Below, one piece after another: positions 8,507-20,827 of a DNA stretch of 64,000 nucleotides (position 1 is the stretch's first letter; each line of letters begins with the position of its first letter). This DNA is from Armatimonadota bacterium (GTDB lineage: Bacteria; Sysuimicrobiota; Sysuimicrobiia; Sysuimicrobiales; Sysuimicrobiaceae), in NCBI GenBank assembly GCA_031432545.1, contig JAVKGX010000004.1, forward strand, positions 120,686 through 184,685, given 5' to 3'. Both the position numbers and the translations under genes were made by a program. Under the pieces are notes generated by a model. That model was given only the letters and a program-made list of their open reading frames with translations. It had not been told where the DNA came from and searched no databases.

Positions 8507-9544
8507 TCACACCCCCAGCAACTCCGCGGCGACCTCGGCCGGACGGCGCGCGAGTGGGCGCATGCGCGCGGCCTGCGCCGCGGTGCGTGGCGCGGCCTCC
8601 GGATCCCGCCACACCGAGACCACCGCCCTCGACACGGCCTCGCCGGTCAGACCCTCGTCCGGCGGCAGGACCGGTGCGCCCAGCGTCCGGGCGAGCACGG
8701 TTACCTTCGGGTCGTAGGCCAGCGCCACGAACGGCCTCCCACACACGGCGGCCAGGATCAGCGCGTGCAGCCGCATCCCCACCAGCAGGGTGACGTCGTC
8801 CATCGCCTCAAGTGCCTCCGCCGGACCTCCGGGGACCACGAGGTCTGCCGGCTCCAGGCGCTCGACGAGCTGCCGCGAGACCTCGAGGTCGGCGCGTGGG
8901 TGCAGGCAGACCACCTTCACCCTCGCGCCCGTTTGGCGCTGCGCCTCCTGCAGTCCCCGGGCCAGCGGCCCCAGCCACACCCCGGGCCAGGACCGGACCG
9001 AGACGCCGATGAGCAGGGTACGGGGTTCGGGCCCGCGCGACGGCGCCTGGAGGCCGAAGACCGGATCGCAGGTGACCTCGATGGGCCGACGGATGCCCAG
9101 CCGCCGCAGCAGGGCGGCGGAGTCCCCATCGCGCAGCGTGATCCGCTCCGCCGCGTCCATCGCCCGCCGCGTGAGCCAGCGGCTGAGCGGGCGTCGCAGC
9201 GGCCCCACGCCCTGCGCGTACACGAGCGTGTGCCGGGCAAGCCTGCTCAGCTCGTGCAGTGCCGCGTACACCACCGGGCTGCGCCACGACGTCACGTCCT
9301 GAAAGAGGCTGCCACCTCCGCTGCATACCAGATCGGCCGACCGAAACGCCTTGGCGACGGCGCGGAGGTCGCCCCGATGGACCGCGTCCACGCCGTGCAT
9401 CGCCTGTGTGCCCTCGGGATCCCCGGAGAGGACGCACAGCTTCGCGTTCGGCAGACGCTCGGCCAGGTGCGTCCGCATCGCCCACAGCACGGCCTCGTCT
9501 CCGAGGTTGCCGAACCCGTAGTAGCCCAAGACGGCGATGCGCAA
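8507..9544 (-). CDS. csaB: Polysaccharide pyruvyl transferase, CsaB
   Basis: 345 residues; MRIAVLGYYGFGNLGDEAVLWAM is the characteristic CsaB N-terminus. CsaB adds a pyruvate ketal to a secondary cell-wall polymer sugar, creating the ligand for SLH-domain proteins (established in Bacillus anthracis and Thermus). It is sandwiched between the DUF5693 membrane protein and the TagA-type transferase with 2-4 bp spacing. This arrangement predicts an S-layer held by SLH domains; no SLH protein is in this window. Confidence 0.92.
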   Translation of the reverse strand: MRIAVLGYYGFGNLGDEAVLWAMRTHLAERLPNAKLCVLSGDPEGTQAMHGVDAVHRGDLRAVAKAFRSADLVCSGGGSLFQDVTSWRSPVVYAALHELSRLARHTLVYAQGVGPLRRPLSRWLTRRAMDAAERITLRDGDSAALLRRLGIRRPIEVTCDPVFGLQAPSRGPEPRTLLIGVSVRSWPGVWLGPLARGLQEAQRQTGARVKVVCLHPRADLEVSRQLVERLEPADLVVPGGPAEALEAMDDVTLLVGMRLHALILAAVCGRPFVALAYDPKVTVLARTLGAPVLPPDEGLTGEAVSRAVVSVWRDPEAAPRTAAQAARMRPLARRPAEVAAELLGV

Positions 9545-9547
9545 CGC

Positions 9548-11698
9548 TCAATCGGCGCCGGGGGACCGTGGCGGAGCGGCAGTGGGCAGCCGGCGGCCGG
9601 ACAGCGCGACGGAGCCCGGACGCTGGCTGTCGGACGTCGGGGCCGTCTGCGCGGGTTCACCTCCATACGGCGGACCGTCGCGTGCTGCGGCCGTCTGCGG
9701 GACCCATCCCGCCCACCGGCGGAGGACAAACTGCGCGACGACGACGAAGACGGCACCGAGGGCCGTGCCGAGCACCAGCCCGTTGAAGGTACGCCAGACC
9801 GTGTACAGGATCGGCGTGTGGGCGTGGGCGAACGAGTTGATCAGACCCACCTGGCCGATCATCCCGACGAGGATCAGCGGCACGGCCCACCGCCGCAACC
9901 CGACCGCGGCGGCGGCTGCGCCCGCTATGAACATCGGGTGGCCCAGCAGGTATTCCTTCGTGCGGGGCCGCGCCACCAGCGCCCGCTCCAGCGCCTCCCG
10001 CAGCCGCTCCTCGACGCCGAGGACCGGAAGGCCGGTGTTCCCCGTCCGCAGGAGCAGCAGCAGCGCCGTTGCCCCGACGGCCATCACCGCTACCACCGCC
10101 CCCAGCGTCACCGGACGGCTGGCCAGGTCTCGCACGCGTGCCACCGCATCCCGCACGCCGCGCCGGGTGTCGAGCAGCCACAGTGCCGCCAAAAGCCCGA
10201 TCGGCACCACGGTCGCGACCTTGACGCCCCAAAAGACGTCGAACGCGAGCATGAACGACCACTCCGTCAGCAGTGCGGCCACGACGATCCCGCCCAGCAC
10301 CGATCCCGCAGACACCGCCCACAGCGCGAGCGCCGCGTCTCCCACTGCGGAAGATGCGCGTGCGTGCCCTCCCTCGGACCACAGCTGGCGGATGCCGTAG
10401 AACACCGCAAGGGTCGGAAAGGCGATCGCGGCCGCCAGCGCGTACAGCTTTCGCATCCACGCACCGTACCCGGCGGCCGACAGCCCGACGGCGCCCAAGA
10501 CGCCCACGGCAATCAGGACGCCGGCAGTCCACGAGGGTACGCCCAGCTCCACGCGCTCCGCAAAGAGCAACAGCATCCAGACGACCGCCACCACGGCCGC
10601 CAACACCGCTCCGTACAGCAACCCGCGCGGCATGCCCGGGGCGGGCAGGGGGCGCGCCGTGCCCAGTGCAAAGCCCGCATCCCGGACGCCGGAGACGATG
10701 GCACGCAGATACGTCAGGTTGTGCTCCACGGCGTCCACGCCCCCGGGCGTGGACAGAAACGGCCGCACGTACAGGACCCGCAGGTTGCGTTCCCGCGCGC
10801 CCCGGACGTAGCGGTCCACCGCGACGCGCATCTCCAACCGCTCCAGCTCCTCGGGCACGATGCTGAAGACCCGTACCACGTTCGGGCGCATGAGCTGGGC
10901 CATCGTCTCCTCGCCCCTCATGCGCCGGGCGGTGGTGAGGATCTCCACCCGTCCGTATACGGCGTCGATCTCGCGCAGGGCGGCAGCCGCCTCGTCGACC
11001 AGCCGCTCGAATCCCAGCACCTCCGCCAGGTCGAAGACGAAGGTGCGGCCGCGGCCGAACGCTGCGTAGCCGCTGATCCGCTGTGGCAGGCGCTGTGCGG
11101 TCATGCTGCGGACGTTGCGCGGCCGCAAGATCACCCGGAATCCTTGCCGCTCCCATGCGGCGACGGCCGAGGGTAGAAAGCCCAGCCCGGTCTCCTCCAG
11201 GTCCTTCAACCGTCCCCGCACCCGGTAGACCGGCGGCTGGTCCCGAACGCGCTCGATGCGGTCGGCACCGATCGCGGTGGCAAAGCCGTCCCGGACCAAC
11301 GACGCGACCTCCTCGTTTGCGGGCAGCACGTACACCGTACCCGGGTCTGCGTCGGCGGCCAGCGACCGGAGTGCGCTTCCGACCGTCCCTGCCCGCGCCT
11401 GGGAGATCAACGTCGCCCCGTCGACATATGCCACCAGGCCGGCGTCTGCCAGCCTGCGCAGCGTCGAGTCGTAGACCGCGATGGACCCGGCGCCCAGTCG
11501 CCGCAGTTGCTGCCAGAACACGGGGTCGTCCTGCCCCTCCCGCACCGCCAGGATCCTCCAGTCCTCGGAGTCCAGCGCCACTTCCACGACCCGGTACGCC
11601 GAGTCCAGGCGGTGGCGCGTCCACGCGATCCAGCCCGACGCAGCCAACCCCACCACCAGCAGCACGGAGAGCCAACAAAGACGGGGCGCGGCGCTCAT
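9548..11698 (-). CDS. DUF5693 family multi-spanning membrane protein
   Basis: 716 residues. An N-terminal signal-anchor helix precedes an extracytoplasmic region of about 330 residues, followed by roughly nine hydrophobic helices to near residue 680 and a polar, proline-rich tail. The family is of unknown function and recurs next to csaB in Gram-positive-type and related genomes. Position (ATGA overlap with the DUF2993 gene, 3 bp before csaB) implies a role in building or exporting the pyruvylated wall polymer, but that is contextual only. Confidence 0.8.
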   Translation of the reverse strand: MSAAPRLCWLSVLLVVGLAASGWIAWTRHRLDSAYRVVEVALDSEDWRILAVREGQDDPVFWQQLRRLGAGSIAVYDSTLRRLADAGLVAYVDGATLISQARAGTVGSALRSLAADADPGTVYVLPANEEVASLVRDGFATAIGADRIERVRDQPPVYRVRGRLKDLEETGLGFLPSAVAAWERQGFRVILRPRNVRSMTAQRLPQRISGYAAFGRGRTFVFDLAEVLGFERLVDEAAAALREIDAVYGRVEILTTARRMRGEETMAQLMRPNVVRVFSIVPEELERLEMRVAVDRYVRGARERNLRVLYVRPFLSTPGGVDAVEHNLTYLRAIVSGVRDAGFALGTARPLPAPGMPRGLLYGAVLAAVVAVVWMLLLFAERVELGVPSWTAGVLIAVGVLGAVGLSAAGYGAWMRKLYALAAAIAFPTLAVFYGIRQLWSEGGHARASSAVGDAALALWAVSAGSVLGGIVVAALLTEWSFMLAFDVFWGVKVATVVPIGLLAALWLLDTRRGVRDAVARVRDLASRPVTLGAVVAVMAVGATALLLLLRTGNTGLPVLGVEERLREALERALVARPRTKEYLLGHPMFIAGAAAAAVGLRRWAVPLILVGMIGQVGLINSFAHAHTPILYTVWRTFNGLVLGTALGAVFVVVAQFVLRRWAGWVPQTAAARDGPPYGGEPAQTAPTSDSQRPGSVALSGRRLPTAAPPRSPGAD

Positions 11699-12375
11699 GG
11701 AATCTCCGCCGAAGCCACCAGCCGGTGGTTCTCCGCCCGCACCTCGACGACGGTCACGGACAGGGGAAGCGCCGACAGGTCCAAGACGGGGTTGACGCCC
11801 GCTGCGAGCCCGGCCACCGCCGCCGACTCCACGCGGAACCCTCCGACCCGCAGCGTGTCAAGTTCCAGGTTGACCCGAGCGCCAGCAGCCACCAGCCTAC
11901 CCTCGGCTTGCACGACGTTCCCGAACAAAGGGGCTCGGACGCGCACCCTACCGTCCAGAAGGGTCAGTTCGAGGTCGACGTTGCGCTGCTGTCGGATATA
12001 GGCCTGCAGGTCGTCCTCGTGCACCACGACCCGCGCCCGGCCGCTTCCGACGTCCGCCACGCGCACCTCCTGGCGTCCCACCAACGCCCGCAGATCCAAC
12101 GCGACGTTGCGCATCTCCGCCTCGAAGGACTCGGCGGCAAGACCGGAGATGGTGACTTTACTCTGCCGCGACCGGACCGTGACCTGGGCAACCCTTCCTG
12201 CCAACAACAACAGCGGGTCGGCGCGGACCACCACGTCCAGCGCGTCGGGAGGATCTGCTGCCAACTGGTGGCGGATCTGCGCTTCCACCCCGGAAGCCAC
12301 GTAGCCCGACAGCGCGAACGCGCCGACCACCACCGCGACGAAGATGACAACGATCAGCCACAGAAATCGTAGCAT
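11695..12375 (-). CDS. DUF2993 (LmeA-like) envelope protein
   Basis: 226 residues with an N-terminal membrane helix (MLRFLWLIVVIFVAVVVGAFAL) and a beta-rich extracytoplasmic domain with repeated V-x-V-x strands. It resembles DUF2993/LmeA proteins, mannan-elongation or lipid-handling factors in mycobacteria and common in cyanobacteria. The frame opens further upstream inside prfB, but the ATG at 12375 directly precedes the membrane helix. It ends in an ATGA overlap with the DUF5693 gene and so belongs to the same envelope-polymer cluster. Confidence 0.72.
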   Translation of the reverse strand: MLRFLWLIVVIFVAVVVGAFALSGYVASGVEAQIRHQLAADPPDALDVVVRADPLLLLAGRVAQVTVRSRQSKVTISGLAAESFEAEMRNVALDLRALVGRQEVRVADVGSGRARVVVHEDDLQAYIRQQRNVDLELTLLDGRVRVRAPLFGNVVQAEGRLVAAGARVNLELDTLRVGGFRVESAAVAGLAAGVNPVLDLSALPLSVTVVEVRAENHRLVASAEIP

Positions 12376-12403
12376 TGGGTGGTCGTTCGCCTGGGGGGAT
12401 GCC

Positions 12404-13571
12404 TCACGTCTCTGGCCCCCGGGCCCACCGATCGGGCTGGACGGCCACCTGTCCGCCCTCTCCGGGGGGCGCAGACGCCTGAGTGCCCCTCTGCCTGAGG
12501 AACGCGTAGATGAACGGGTCCAAGTCCCCGTCCAGGACGGCCTGGACATTGCCCGTCTCGTACCCCGTCCGGTGGTCCTTCACCAGCGTATAGGGCTGGA
12601 GCACGTAGGACCGGATCTGGTTGCCCCACGCGGCGTCCCGGTGCTCGCCGCGGATCTCACGCAGCCTGGCCGCCTGCTCACGCTGGCGGTGCTCGAACAA
12701 CCGCGCGGCCAAGATCCGCATCGCGTTCTCGCGGTTGGCGTGTTGCGACCTCTCGTTCTGGCACTGGACCACGATCCCGGTGGGTACGTGTGTGATGCGC
12801 ACCGCGGTCTCGACCTTGTTCACGTTCTGGCCGCCGGCTCCGCCGGCGCGGTACGTGTCGATCCGCAGGTCCTCGGGCCGGATTCCGACCTCGACGGCTT
12901 CGATCTCAGGCAGCACCTCCACCAGCGCGAACGAGGTGTGGCGGCGTTTGGCGGCGTCGAACGGCGAGATCCGAACCAGGCGGTGCGTGCCGTGTTCGCT
13001 GGCCAGATAGCCGTAGGCGTGTGCGCCCCGGACCAGTACCGTCACACTCTTGATCCCTGCCTCCTCCCCTGCCGACAAGTCGAGGATCTCCGTGGCGTAC
13101 CCACGCGACTCCGCCCACCGCAGGTACATGCGCAGCAGCATCTCGGCCCAGTCCTGGGCCTCCGTCCCCCCTGCGCCGGCGTGGATCGACAGGATCGCGT
13201 TCGCCTCGTCGTGCTCCCCGCCGAGGAGGGTCTCCAGTTCGAGCGCCTCCAGGCGCCGGTGCACCTCGGCGGCTTCTTGCTGCAGCAGCGCGATTTCGTC
13301 TGGGTCTTCCGGTCGGTCGGCGAGAAGGTCAGCCAGGTCGCGCAGGCCGCGCTCGATCTGTTCGAACGTCGACAACCGCTCGCGCAGCGTGGTCAGTTCC
13401 CGACCGACGGCCTTGGCCCGTTCGGGGTCCCGCCACAGGTCCTGCGCCTGCGCCATCCGCTCGAGATCGGCGATCCGCTCGCGCCAGCGGTCGGTGTCAA
13501 AGATGCCTCCCGATGTCGCGCAGGCGCTCTGCGTCCGCCTCCACCTGTGCGCGAAGTTCGTCTGCTGTCAC
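12404..13571 (-). CDS. prfB: Peptide chain release factor 2, expressed by programmed +1 frameshift
   Basis: RF2 catalyses peptide release at UGA and UAA. The main frame shows the RF2-specific SPF tripeptide ([16 protein letters not shown]) and the catalytic GGQ loop ([15 protein letters not shown]). A short first frame starts at GTG 13571 (T-A-D-E-L-R-A-Q...) and stops after 24 codons at TGA 13497-13499. A +1 shift there gives [14 protein letters not shown] and joins the main frame exactly, matching the known RF2 N-terminus. The full product is about 388 residues, with a C-terminal tail longer than in E. coli. Annotators that ignore the shift will start it wrongly at 13456. Confidence 0.95.
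13496..13511 (-). promoter_or_regulatory. RF2 programmed +1 frameshift site
   Basis: On the minus strand the order is GGGAGG, three bases (CAT), CTT, TGA, C. This reproduces the known prfB signal: an internal SD-like element three nucleotides before CTT, then an in-frame UGA followed by C. Low RF2 slows termination at the UGA and promotes slippage to the +1 frame, giving autoregulation. Confidence 0.95.
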
Positions 13572-13608
13572 CTTGTCACCTCACACTGCCCTCGCCAGTT
13601 CGACTGTA

Positions 13609-15618
13609 TCATAGGCCCAGCAGGGTGCGCAGGGCGGCGTCGCCTACGCCCCGCGCCACGACCGGGCCCAACACGCTGCCGGTGAGGCGGCGCACGCCGA
13701 AGAACAGGGCAGCGGTCACGACGTGCCATGCGGCGACCTCTCCTGCGGCCGCGCCGTGCAGGACGAGGGAACCCGCAACCGACACTCCGAATGCCGCCAG
13801 AGGCCAGCGCGCCAGCACGTGGGGAACTGCGCCGCGCAGCCAGATCTCCTCCCCGGCGCCCGCCAGCGCGGACAGCGCCACGGTCGCGGCGCCCGGCAAC
13901 CCGTCCGGGAGCGGGATCCCGTGGGCCGCATATCCGACGCGGATCAGCCACACCGCCACCACGACCGCTCCGGTCGCAACGACCACGCCCACCACCGGCC
14001 TGCCACCTGCCAGGCCCAGCCCCCGTGCGTCCGGCAGCACGGCGGCGACCGTCAGGAGGACGGCCACCATCGGGGCCACATCCGGCCACGGGCTGACCCA
14101 TGTCAGGGCCCCGACCGCCAGCCACGAGACCGCGGGTGCGACCAGAACGACGAGGCTGCGCGGGGGCAACTCGCGCAGCACGCCCGGGAGCACGGTGCCG
14201 ACCAGCGCCGCACATACGATCCACACCCACGCGTCACCGAATCGCGCGTAGGGCGTCGACCCGTCCCGGGGCGTGATCGCGCCGGGCAGCCACGCCCGCT
14301 CGAACCGCGGCAGGCTGGCGAGGATGCGGCCGTGTCGGTCGATGATCGCGGTCACGCCGGTGCTGGCGGCGCGCACGGCGTCCCGTCCCGACTCCACGGC
14401 GCGGAAGACCGTAAACCCCAGGTGCTGCAACGGTCCTGCCGAGGGCCCAAACCACCCTTCCTCCGTGGTGTGGACGAGGTAGCGGGCACCGCGGCGGACG
14501 AGTTCCCGCGTGGCAGACGGATACACCGACTCGTAGCAGATCAGAATCCCGGCCGGGCCCTGCGGGGCCGGCACCGGGATGAAGCCCGGGCCGGGCTCGG
14601 CCCACCACTCCCCCATCGGCACCAGCCGTACCTTGTCGTACCGCCCCGCCATGCCCTCGCGCGTGACCACCACCGCGCTGTTCCTCCGCCCTTCGATGTG
14701 GCCGGTCGCCACGACCGCTCCGTCCGCAGGCGCCGAGCGCTCCACCTCCGGCGGCACCTGCCCCGATCGCACCAACTCCTCCGGCCACACGTGTTCGGGC
14801 CACACGACCAGCTGTGCGCCAAAGGCGACCGCCTGGCGCGTCAGCGCAAGCAGCACGTCGCGGTTTCGCTCGACCAGGTCGGGCAGGAATTTCTCTCGCT
14901 GCGCGATGTTGTGCTGGATGGCAGCGACCCGAAGGATCCCGGCGTCCACGGGTTCCAGCCTGGCCGAACCCCACGCCCAGACCGCTGCGAGCACCACCAA
15001 CGCGCCGGCCGCGGGCAGCCACGCGCGCGTGCGGACCGCCACGGCCATCCCCGTGTTGACGAACACGACGAGGGCCGAAACGGCGAACACACCGCCGACC
15101 GATGCCACCTGCAGCACCGGCAGGTTTTGCCACTGGGAGTAGCCGACCAGCCCCCAAGGGAACGACGCGGTGCCCAGGGTCCGAACCCACTCCACCGCAA
15201 CCCAGCACGCTGGGATGCCGATCAGCCAACCGAGTGCGCGGCGGCCAGCTGTGGCCGCGCGCGCCAGCACACCGAACAGTCCGAAGAACAGAGCGACGGT
15301 GCAGACGACCACAGCGTAGGCCGGAACGCCGAAGACGGCCATCCACGAGAACACCAGAGCGTGGAAGGCCAAGCCGAACACGAAGGACGGGACAAACGCC
15401 TGGGTGGGTGTGAGTCCGTCGAGGGCCACCAGCAGCGGCACCAGCGCAATCCAGGCCAACGCGGCCCATCCGGGCGTGGGGAACGCCAGCGCCAGCAGCA
15501 CGCCGGACAGCGCGCCGGCCGCTACGCGCGGGAAGCGAAGACCAACCGCAGATTCGGCGTGCCGGGGTACGAGTGCAGCGGCCGCTCGCTCTTCAACCGG
15601 CCACGGACCACCGGCCAC
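13609..15618 (-). CDS. lnt: Apolipoprotein N-acyltransferase fused to a CPBP (CAAX-protease-like) membrane domain
   Basis: 669 residues, about 150 more than ordinary Lnt. Residues about 30-220 hold the membrane helices. The nitrilase-like domain carries the likely catalytic triad Glu (WPEHVWPE), Lys (YDKVRLVPMGEW) and Cys (ILICYESVYP). Lnt adds the third acyl chain to lipoproteins. After the last Lnt helix come further helices with a GEEIWLRG motif and downstream histidines in LVLHG and AAWH, the pattern of CPBP/Abi intramembrane proteases. I see no stop or frameshift between the halves. The GTG start at 15618 lies 4 bp after the secA stop. Confidence 0.85.
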   Translation of the reverse strand: MAGGPWPVEERAAAALVPRHAESAVGLRFPRVAAGALSGVLLALAFPTPGWAALAWIALVPLLVALDGLTPTQAFVPSFVFGLAFHALVFSWMAVFGVPAYAVVVCTVALFFGLFGVLARAATAGRRALGWLIGIPACWVAVEWVRTLGTASFPWGLVGYSQWQNLPVLQVASVGGVFAVSALVVFVNTGMAVAVRTRAWLPAAGALVVLAAVWAWGSARLEPVDAGILRVAAIQHNIAQREKFLPDLVERNRDVLLALTRQAVAFGAQLVVWPEHVWPEELVRSGQVPPEVERSAPADGAVVATGHIEGRRNSAVVVTREGMAGRYDKVRLVPMGEWWAEPGPGFIPVPAPQGPAGILICYESVYPSATRELVRRGARYLVHTTEEGWFGPSAGPLQHLGFTVFRAVESGRDAVRAASTGVTAIIDRHGRILASLPRFERAWLPGAITPRDGSTPYARFGDAWVWIVCAALVGTVLPGVLRELPPRSLVVLVAPAVSWLAVGALTWVSPWPDVAPMVAVLLTVAAVLPDARGLGLAGGRPVVGVVVATGAVVVAVWLIRVGYAAHGIPLPDGLPGAATVALSALAGAGEEIWLRGAVPHVLARWPLAAFGVSVAGSLVLHGAAAGEVAAWHVVTAALFFGVRRLTGSVLGPVVARGVGDAALRTLLGL

Positions 15619-15621
15619 GGA

Positions 15622-18306
<2,685 letters not shown>

Positions 18307-18370
18307 CGTCCTCTAAGTATAACGGCTGCTGTGGTCTTCGATTCCTGACCGCCCCCATTCCACGACGGCC

Positions 18371-19429
18371 CTATCGTACCGTCACCGGCGTCCCGACCGG
18401 CACGAGAGCGAGCCAGACCGGGCCCGCCAGCAACAGGCCCCGTCCTTGGGGGTCGCGAAACGCGGTCTGGGCGCGGAGGTCGGCTTTGCGCCACGTCGCT
18501 TCCGTGACGCGGCCTTCCGCGAACACCAGCGCCCGACCCGTGCCCACCAGATCGACCCGGGAGACGTCTACCCTGCCCTCACGCCAGCCGTGCCAGCGCA
18601 CGAACTGGACGATGACCGCCCTCACACGGATCGGGGCACCGGTGAGAGCATCCCTGTGCTCCCGGCCGACGACGTGGCGAACGTAGGCGCCGTCTTGATA
18701 TGCGAAGCGAACGCCGAATCCGGGTGGGTAGGCGATCTCCACCTCCGCCGCGTCCGGACCTTCTGGCTCCGCGTATGTCATGACTTCGGGCTGCGGGCGT
18801 GCCGGGGGCCGGTCGTAGCCGCCGCGGGCCATCGCCTCGCGCAGACGCGGCACCGAGCCGTAGAGGTTGTGGGGCATGTGACGGTCTCGCACCCGCCAGA
18901 ACGGGCCGGCGGTCCAGAGCTCGTTGATCACCGCAAACCCATAGCGCCGGATGTCGCGAAACGCCTCGAGGCTGCCCCCCGAATGGGCCACGACCGCTCC
19001 CAGTTCTGCGCCCAGCTGCAAAAACGACGGCCGCACGCTGCGAACCGGACCGACCCGCGAGGGCGCCCCGTTGGAGAACACCGCCAGAAGACGTGGGATC
19101 TTCGCCTCGGTCGGCACCTCGTAGATCAGGCACGCCTGGGACAGCCCGCTCTGGGGCCGGGCGCGCGGGTCGTTGTCCACGACCACGGCCAGCAGCCGTC
19201 CGGCACCCTCCACCAGCGGGCAGGCGGTGGCGAGATCAGCGGACAGCGCATATCCTGGCAGGATCGAGGCCAGCAGTGCGCCCGGCGCCCTCAGCCGCAG
19301 CGGCGGCAGCGCGGAGACGTCGGGTCGGGCGGTGCACGACACCGCGAGCAGCGCGCTGGTCACGGCGGCCGCCGACCGTGCGAGGATGTCCGATCTGCGA
19401 GATCCGATTCCGGCCTCCCCGCCCGCCAC
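18371..19429 (-). CDS. DUF3048 (YerB-like) lipoprotein
   Basis: 352 residues. An N-terminal hydrophobic stretch ends in a lipobox (LLAVSC), predicting lipid attachment. The remainder matches the YerB/DUF3048 family, with VVVDNDPRARPQSGLSQACLIYEVPTE, VGPVRSVRPSFL and a C-terminal F-RDPQGRGLLLAGPVW segment. Function is unknown; an envelope role is inferred. It begins immediately after the hpf stop codon with a GTG start and no strong ribosome site, suggesting coupling to hpf. Confidence 0.82.
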   Translation of the reverse strand: MAGGEAGIGSRRSDILARSAAAVTSALLAVSCTARPDVSALPPLRLRAPGALLASILPGYALSADLATACPLVEGAGRLLAVVVDNDPRARPQSGLSQACLIYEVPTEAKIPRLLAVFSNGAPSRVGPVRSVRPSFLQLGAELGAVVAHSGGSLEAFRDIRRYGFAVINELWTAGPFWRVRDRHMPHNLYGSVPRLREAMARGGYDRPPARPQPEVMTYAEPEGPDAAEVEIAYPPGFGVRFAYQDGAYVRHVVGREHRDALTGAPIRVRAVIVQFVRWHGWREGRVDVSRVDLVGTGRALVFAEGRVTEATWRKADLRAQTAFRDPQGRGLLLAGPVWLALVPVGTPVTVR

Positions 19430-19993
19430 CTACTCGGCCTCGATCAGACCGTACTGTCCGTCGCGGCGCCGGTAGACGACGTGGATGCGATCCGTCCCGG
19501 CATCGCGGTACACGAAGAAGCTGTGGTCGAGCAGTTCCATCTGCAGGATCGCTTCTTCCTCGGTCATGGGCTTCATCGGAAACCGCTTGCGCCGCACGAT
19601 GCGGGGTCCGTTCTCGACGACATCGGCGGCCGCCAGGGCGCGCGCCGCCTCCGTCGCGCGCCGGCGCCGCTTGCGCTGTTCGTCCAGCCGGCGCTTTTCG
19701 ATCAGCCGGCTGCGGTACTTTTCGATCTGTTTTTCCAGCTTCTCGACGACCTGGTCCACCGAGGCGTACATGTCCGGCGAGGCCTCCTCGCCGCGCAGGA
19801 CGATTCCGTCGCCCCAGATGGTCACCTCCGCGATCTGCGCTCTGCCCAGGTCACGCTGCCGCTCCACTCGGAACACGACCTTCGCTTCCTGCAGGTGTTC
19901 GAAGTACCGCGTTAGCTTGCCCAGCTTGTGGGTCGCGTACTCGCGCAACCGATCGCTGACTTCGGTGTGCATGCCGGTGACATTGATGTTCAT
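19430..19993 (-). CDS. hpf: Ribosome hibernation promoting factor, long form
   Basis: 187 residues. The N-terminal S30AE/YfiA domain (MNINVTGMHTEVSDRLREYATHKLGKLTRYFEHL) binds the decoding centre. The C-terminal domain (RKRFPMKPMTEEEAILQMELLDHSFFVYRDAGT) is the dimerisation module of long HPF, which makes 100S ribosomes. The ATG at 19993 is preceded by GGAGG and matches the family start, so the upstream open frame is ignored. The linker is rich in Arg and Lys. Confidence 0.94.
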   Translation of the reverse strand: MNINVTGMHTEVSDRLREYATHKLGKLTRYFEHLQEAKVVFRVERQRDLGRAQIAEVTIWGDGIVLRGEEASPDMYASVDQVVEKLEKQIEKYRSRLIEKRRLDEQRKRRRRATEAARALAAADVVENGPRIVRRKRFPMKPMTEEEAILQMELLDHSFFVYRDAGTDRIHVVYRRRDGQYGLIEAE

Positions 19994-20060
19994 GGGAACC
20001 TCCGCCGAGCCGCGGGCGGCTGCGATTTCGTCCTCGACCGTTCGCACGCCCGGCTGCCCC

Positions 20061-20816
20061 TCACAGGATCTTGCTCAAGAACAGTTTCGTCCGGTCCAAA
20101 GAAGGCCGGGTGAACAGGTCGTCCGGGGGTGCCACTTCCAGGACCCGTCCCTGGTCCATGAAGACGACCCGGTGACCGACCTCGCGCGCGAATCCCATCT
20201 CGTGTGTCACCACCAGCATCGTCATCCCCTCGCGGGCCAGTCCCTTCATGACGTCCAGAACTTCCTTGATCATTTCCGGATCCAGGGCCGATGTCGGCTC
20301 GTCGAACATCATGATCTTGGGATTCATCGCCAGCGCCCGGGCGATCGCCACCCGCTGCTGCTGTCCGCCCGACAGCTGAGACGGGTAGGCTTGCGCCTTC
20401 TCGGGAATTCCGACCTTCTCCAACAGATGCCGGGCGATCCGTTCCGCCTCCTCCCGCGTCCGCCTGCGGACGACCCGCTGGGCAAGCGTGAGGTTGTCCA
20501 GCACCGTCAGGTGCCCGAAGAGGTTGAACTGCTGGAAGACCATGCCGACTTCCGCGCGAATCTGGTTGATGTTGCGGGGGTTGCGGCTCACCTCGATGCC
20601 ATCGACGAGGATCCGCCCACGTTCGGGCAACTCCAGCCCGTTGATGCAGCGCAGCAACGTGCTCTTGCCCGACCCGCTGGGCCCGATGATGACCACCACC
20701 TCCCCGGAGGCGATGTCCAGGTGGATGTCGTGGAGTACGTGCAGCGGACCGAACCACTTGTGGACGCCCTCGATCCGCACGATCGCCCGGGCATCCGACG
20801 GCTGCGCCACCGCCAT
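20061..20816 (-). CDS. Polar amino-acid ABC transporter ATP-binding protein, GlnQ-like
   Basis: 251 residues. It has Walker [11 protein letters not shown]-loop [18 protein letters not shown], signature [15 protein letters not shown], Walker [15 protein letters not shown] and H-loop VVTHEMGFA, all in the form typical of GlnQ/HisP ATPases. It drives import with the adjacent permease and binding protein. Gene order on the minus strand is binding protein, permease, ATPase. The ATG at 20816 is chosen; the frame upstream of it is a shadow. Confidence 0.93.
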   Translation of the reverse strand: MAVAQPSDARAIVRIEGVHKWFGPLHVLHDIHLDIASGEVVVIIGPSGSGKSTLLRCINGLELPERGRILVDGIEVSRNPRNINQIRAEVGMVFQQFNLFGHLTVLDNLTLAQRVVRRRTREEAERIARHLLEKVGIPEKAQAYPSQLSGGQQQRVAIARALAMNPKIMMFDEPTSALDPEMIKEVLDVMKGLAREGMTMLVVTHEMGFAREVGHRVVFMDQGRVLEVAPPDDLFTRPSLDRTKLFLSKIL

Positions 20817-20827
20817 CGTCCGACCTC

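Noticed and set aside
8264..11176. Long plus-strand open frame of 970 codons
   Set aside because: It runs antisense through csaB and DUF5693, is His/Gln/Arg-rich low-complexity sequence, and has no domain or ribosome site; a high-GC shadow frame.
18316..18321. TATACT as a -10 box for secA
   Set aside because: It would place the start of transcription within a few bases of the ATG at 18306, leaving no room for the AGAGGA ribosome site, and no -35 is visible.
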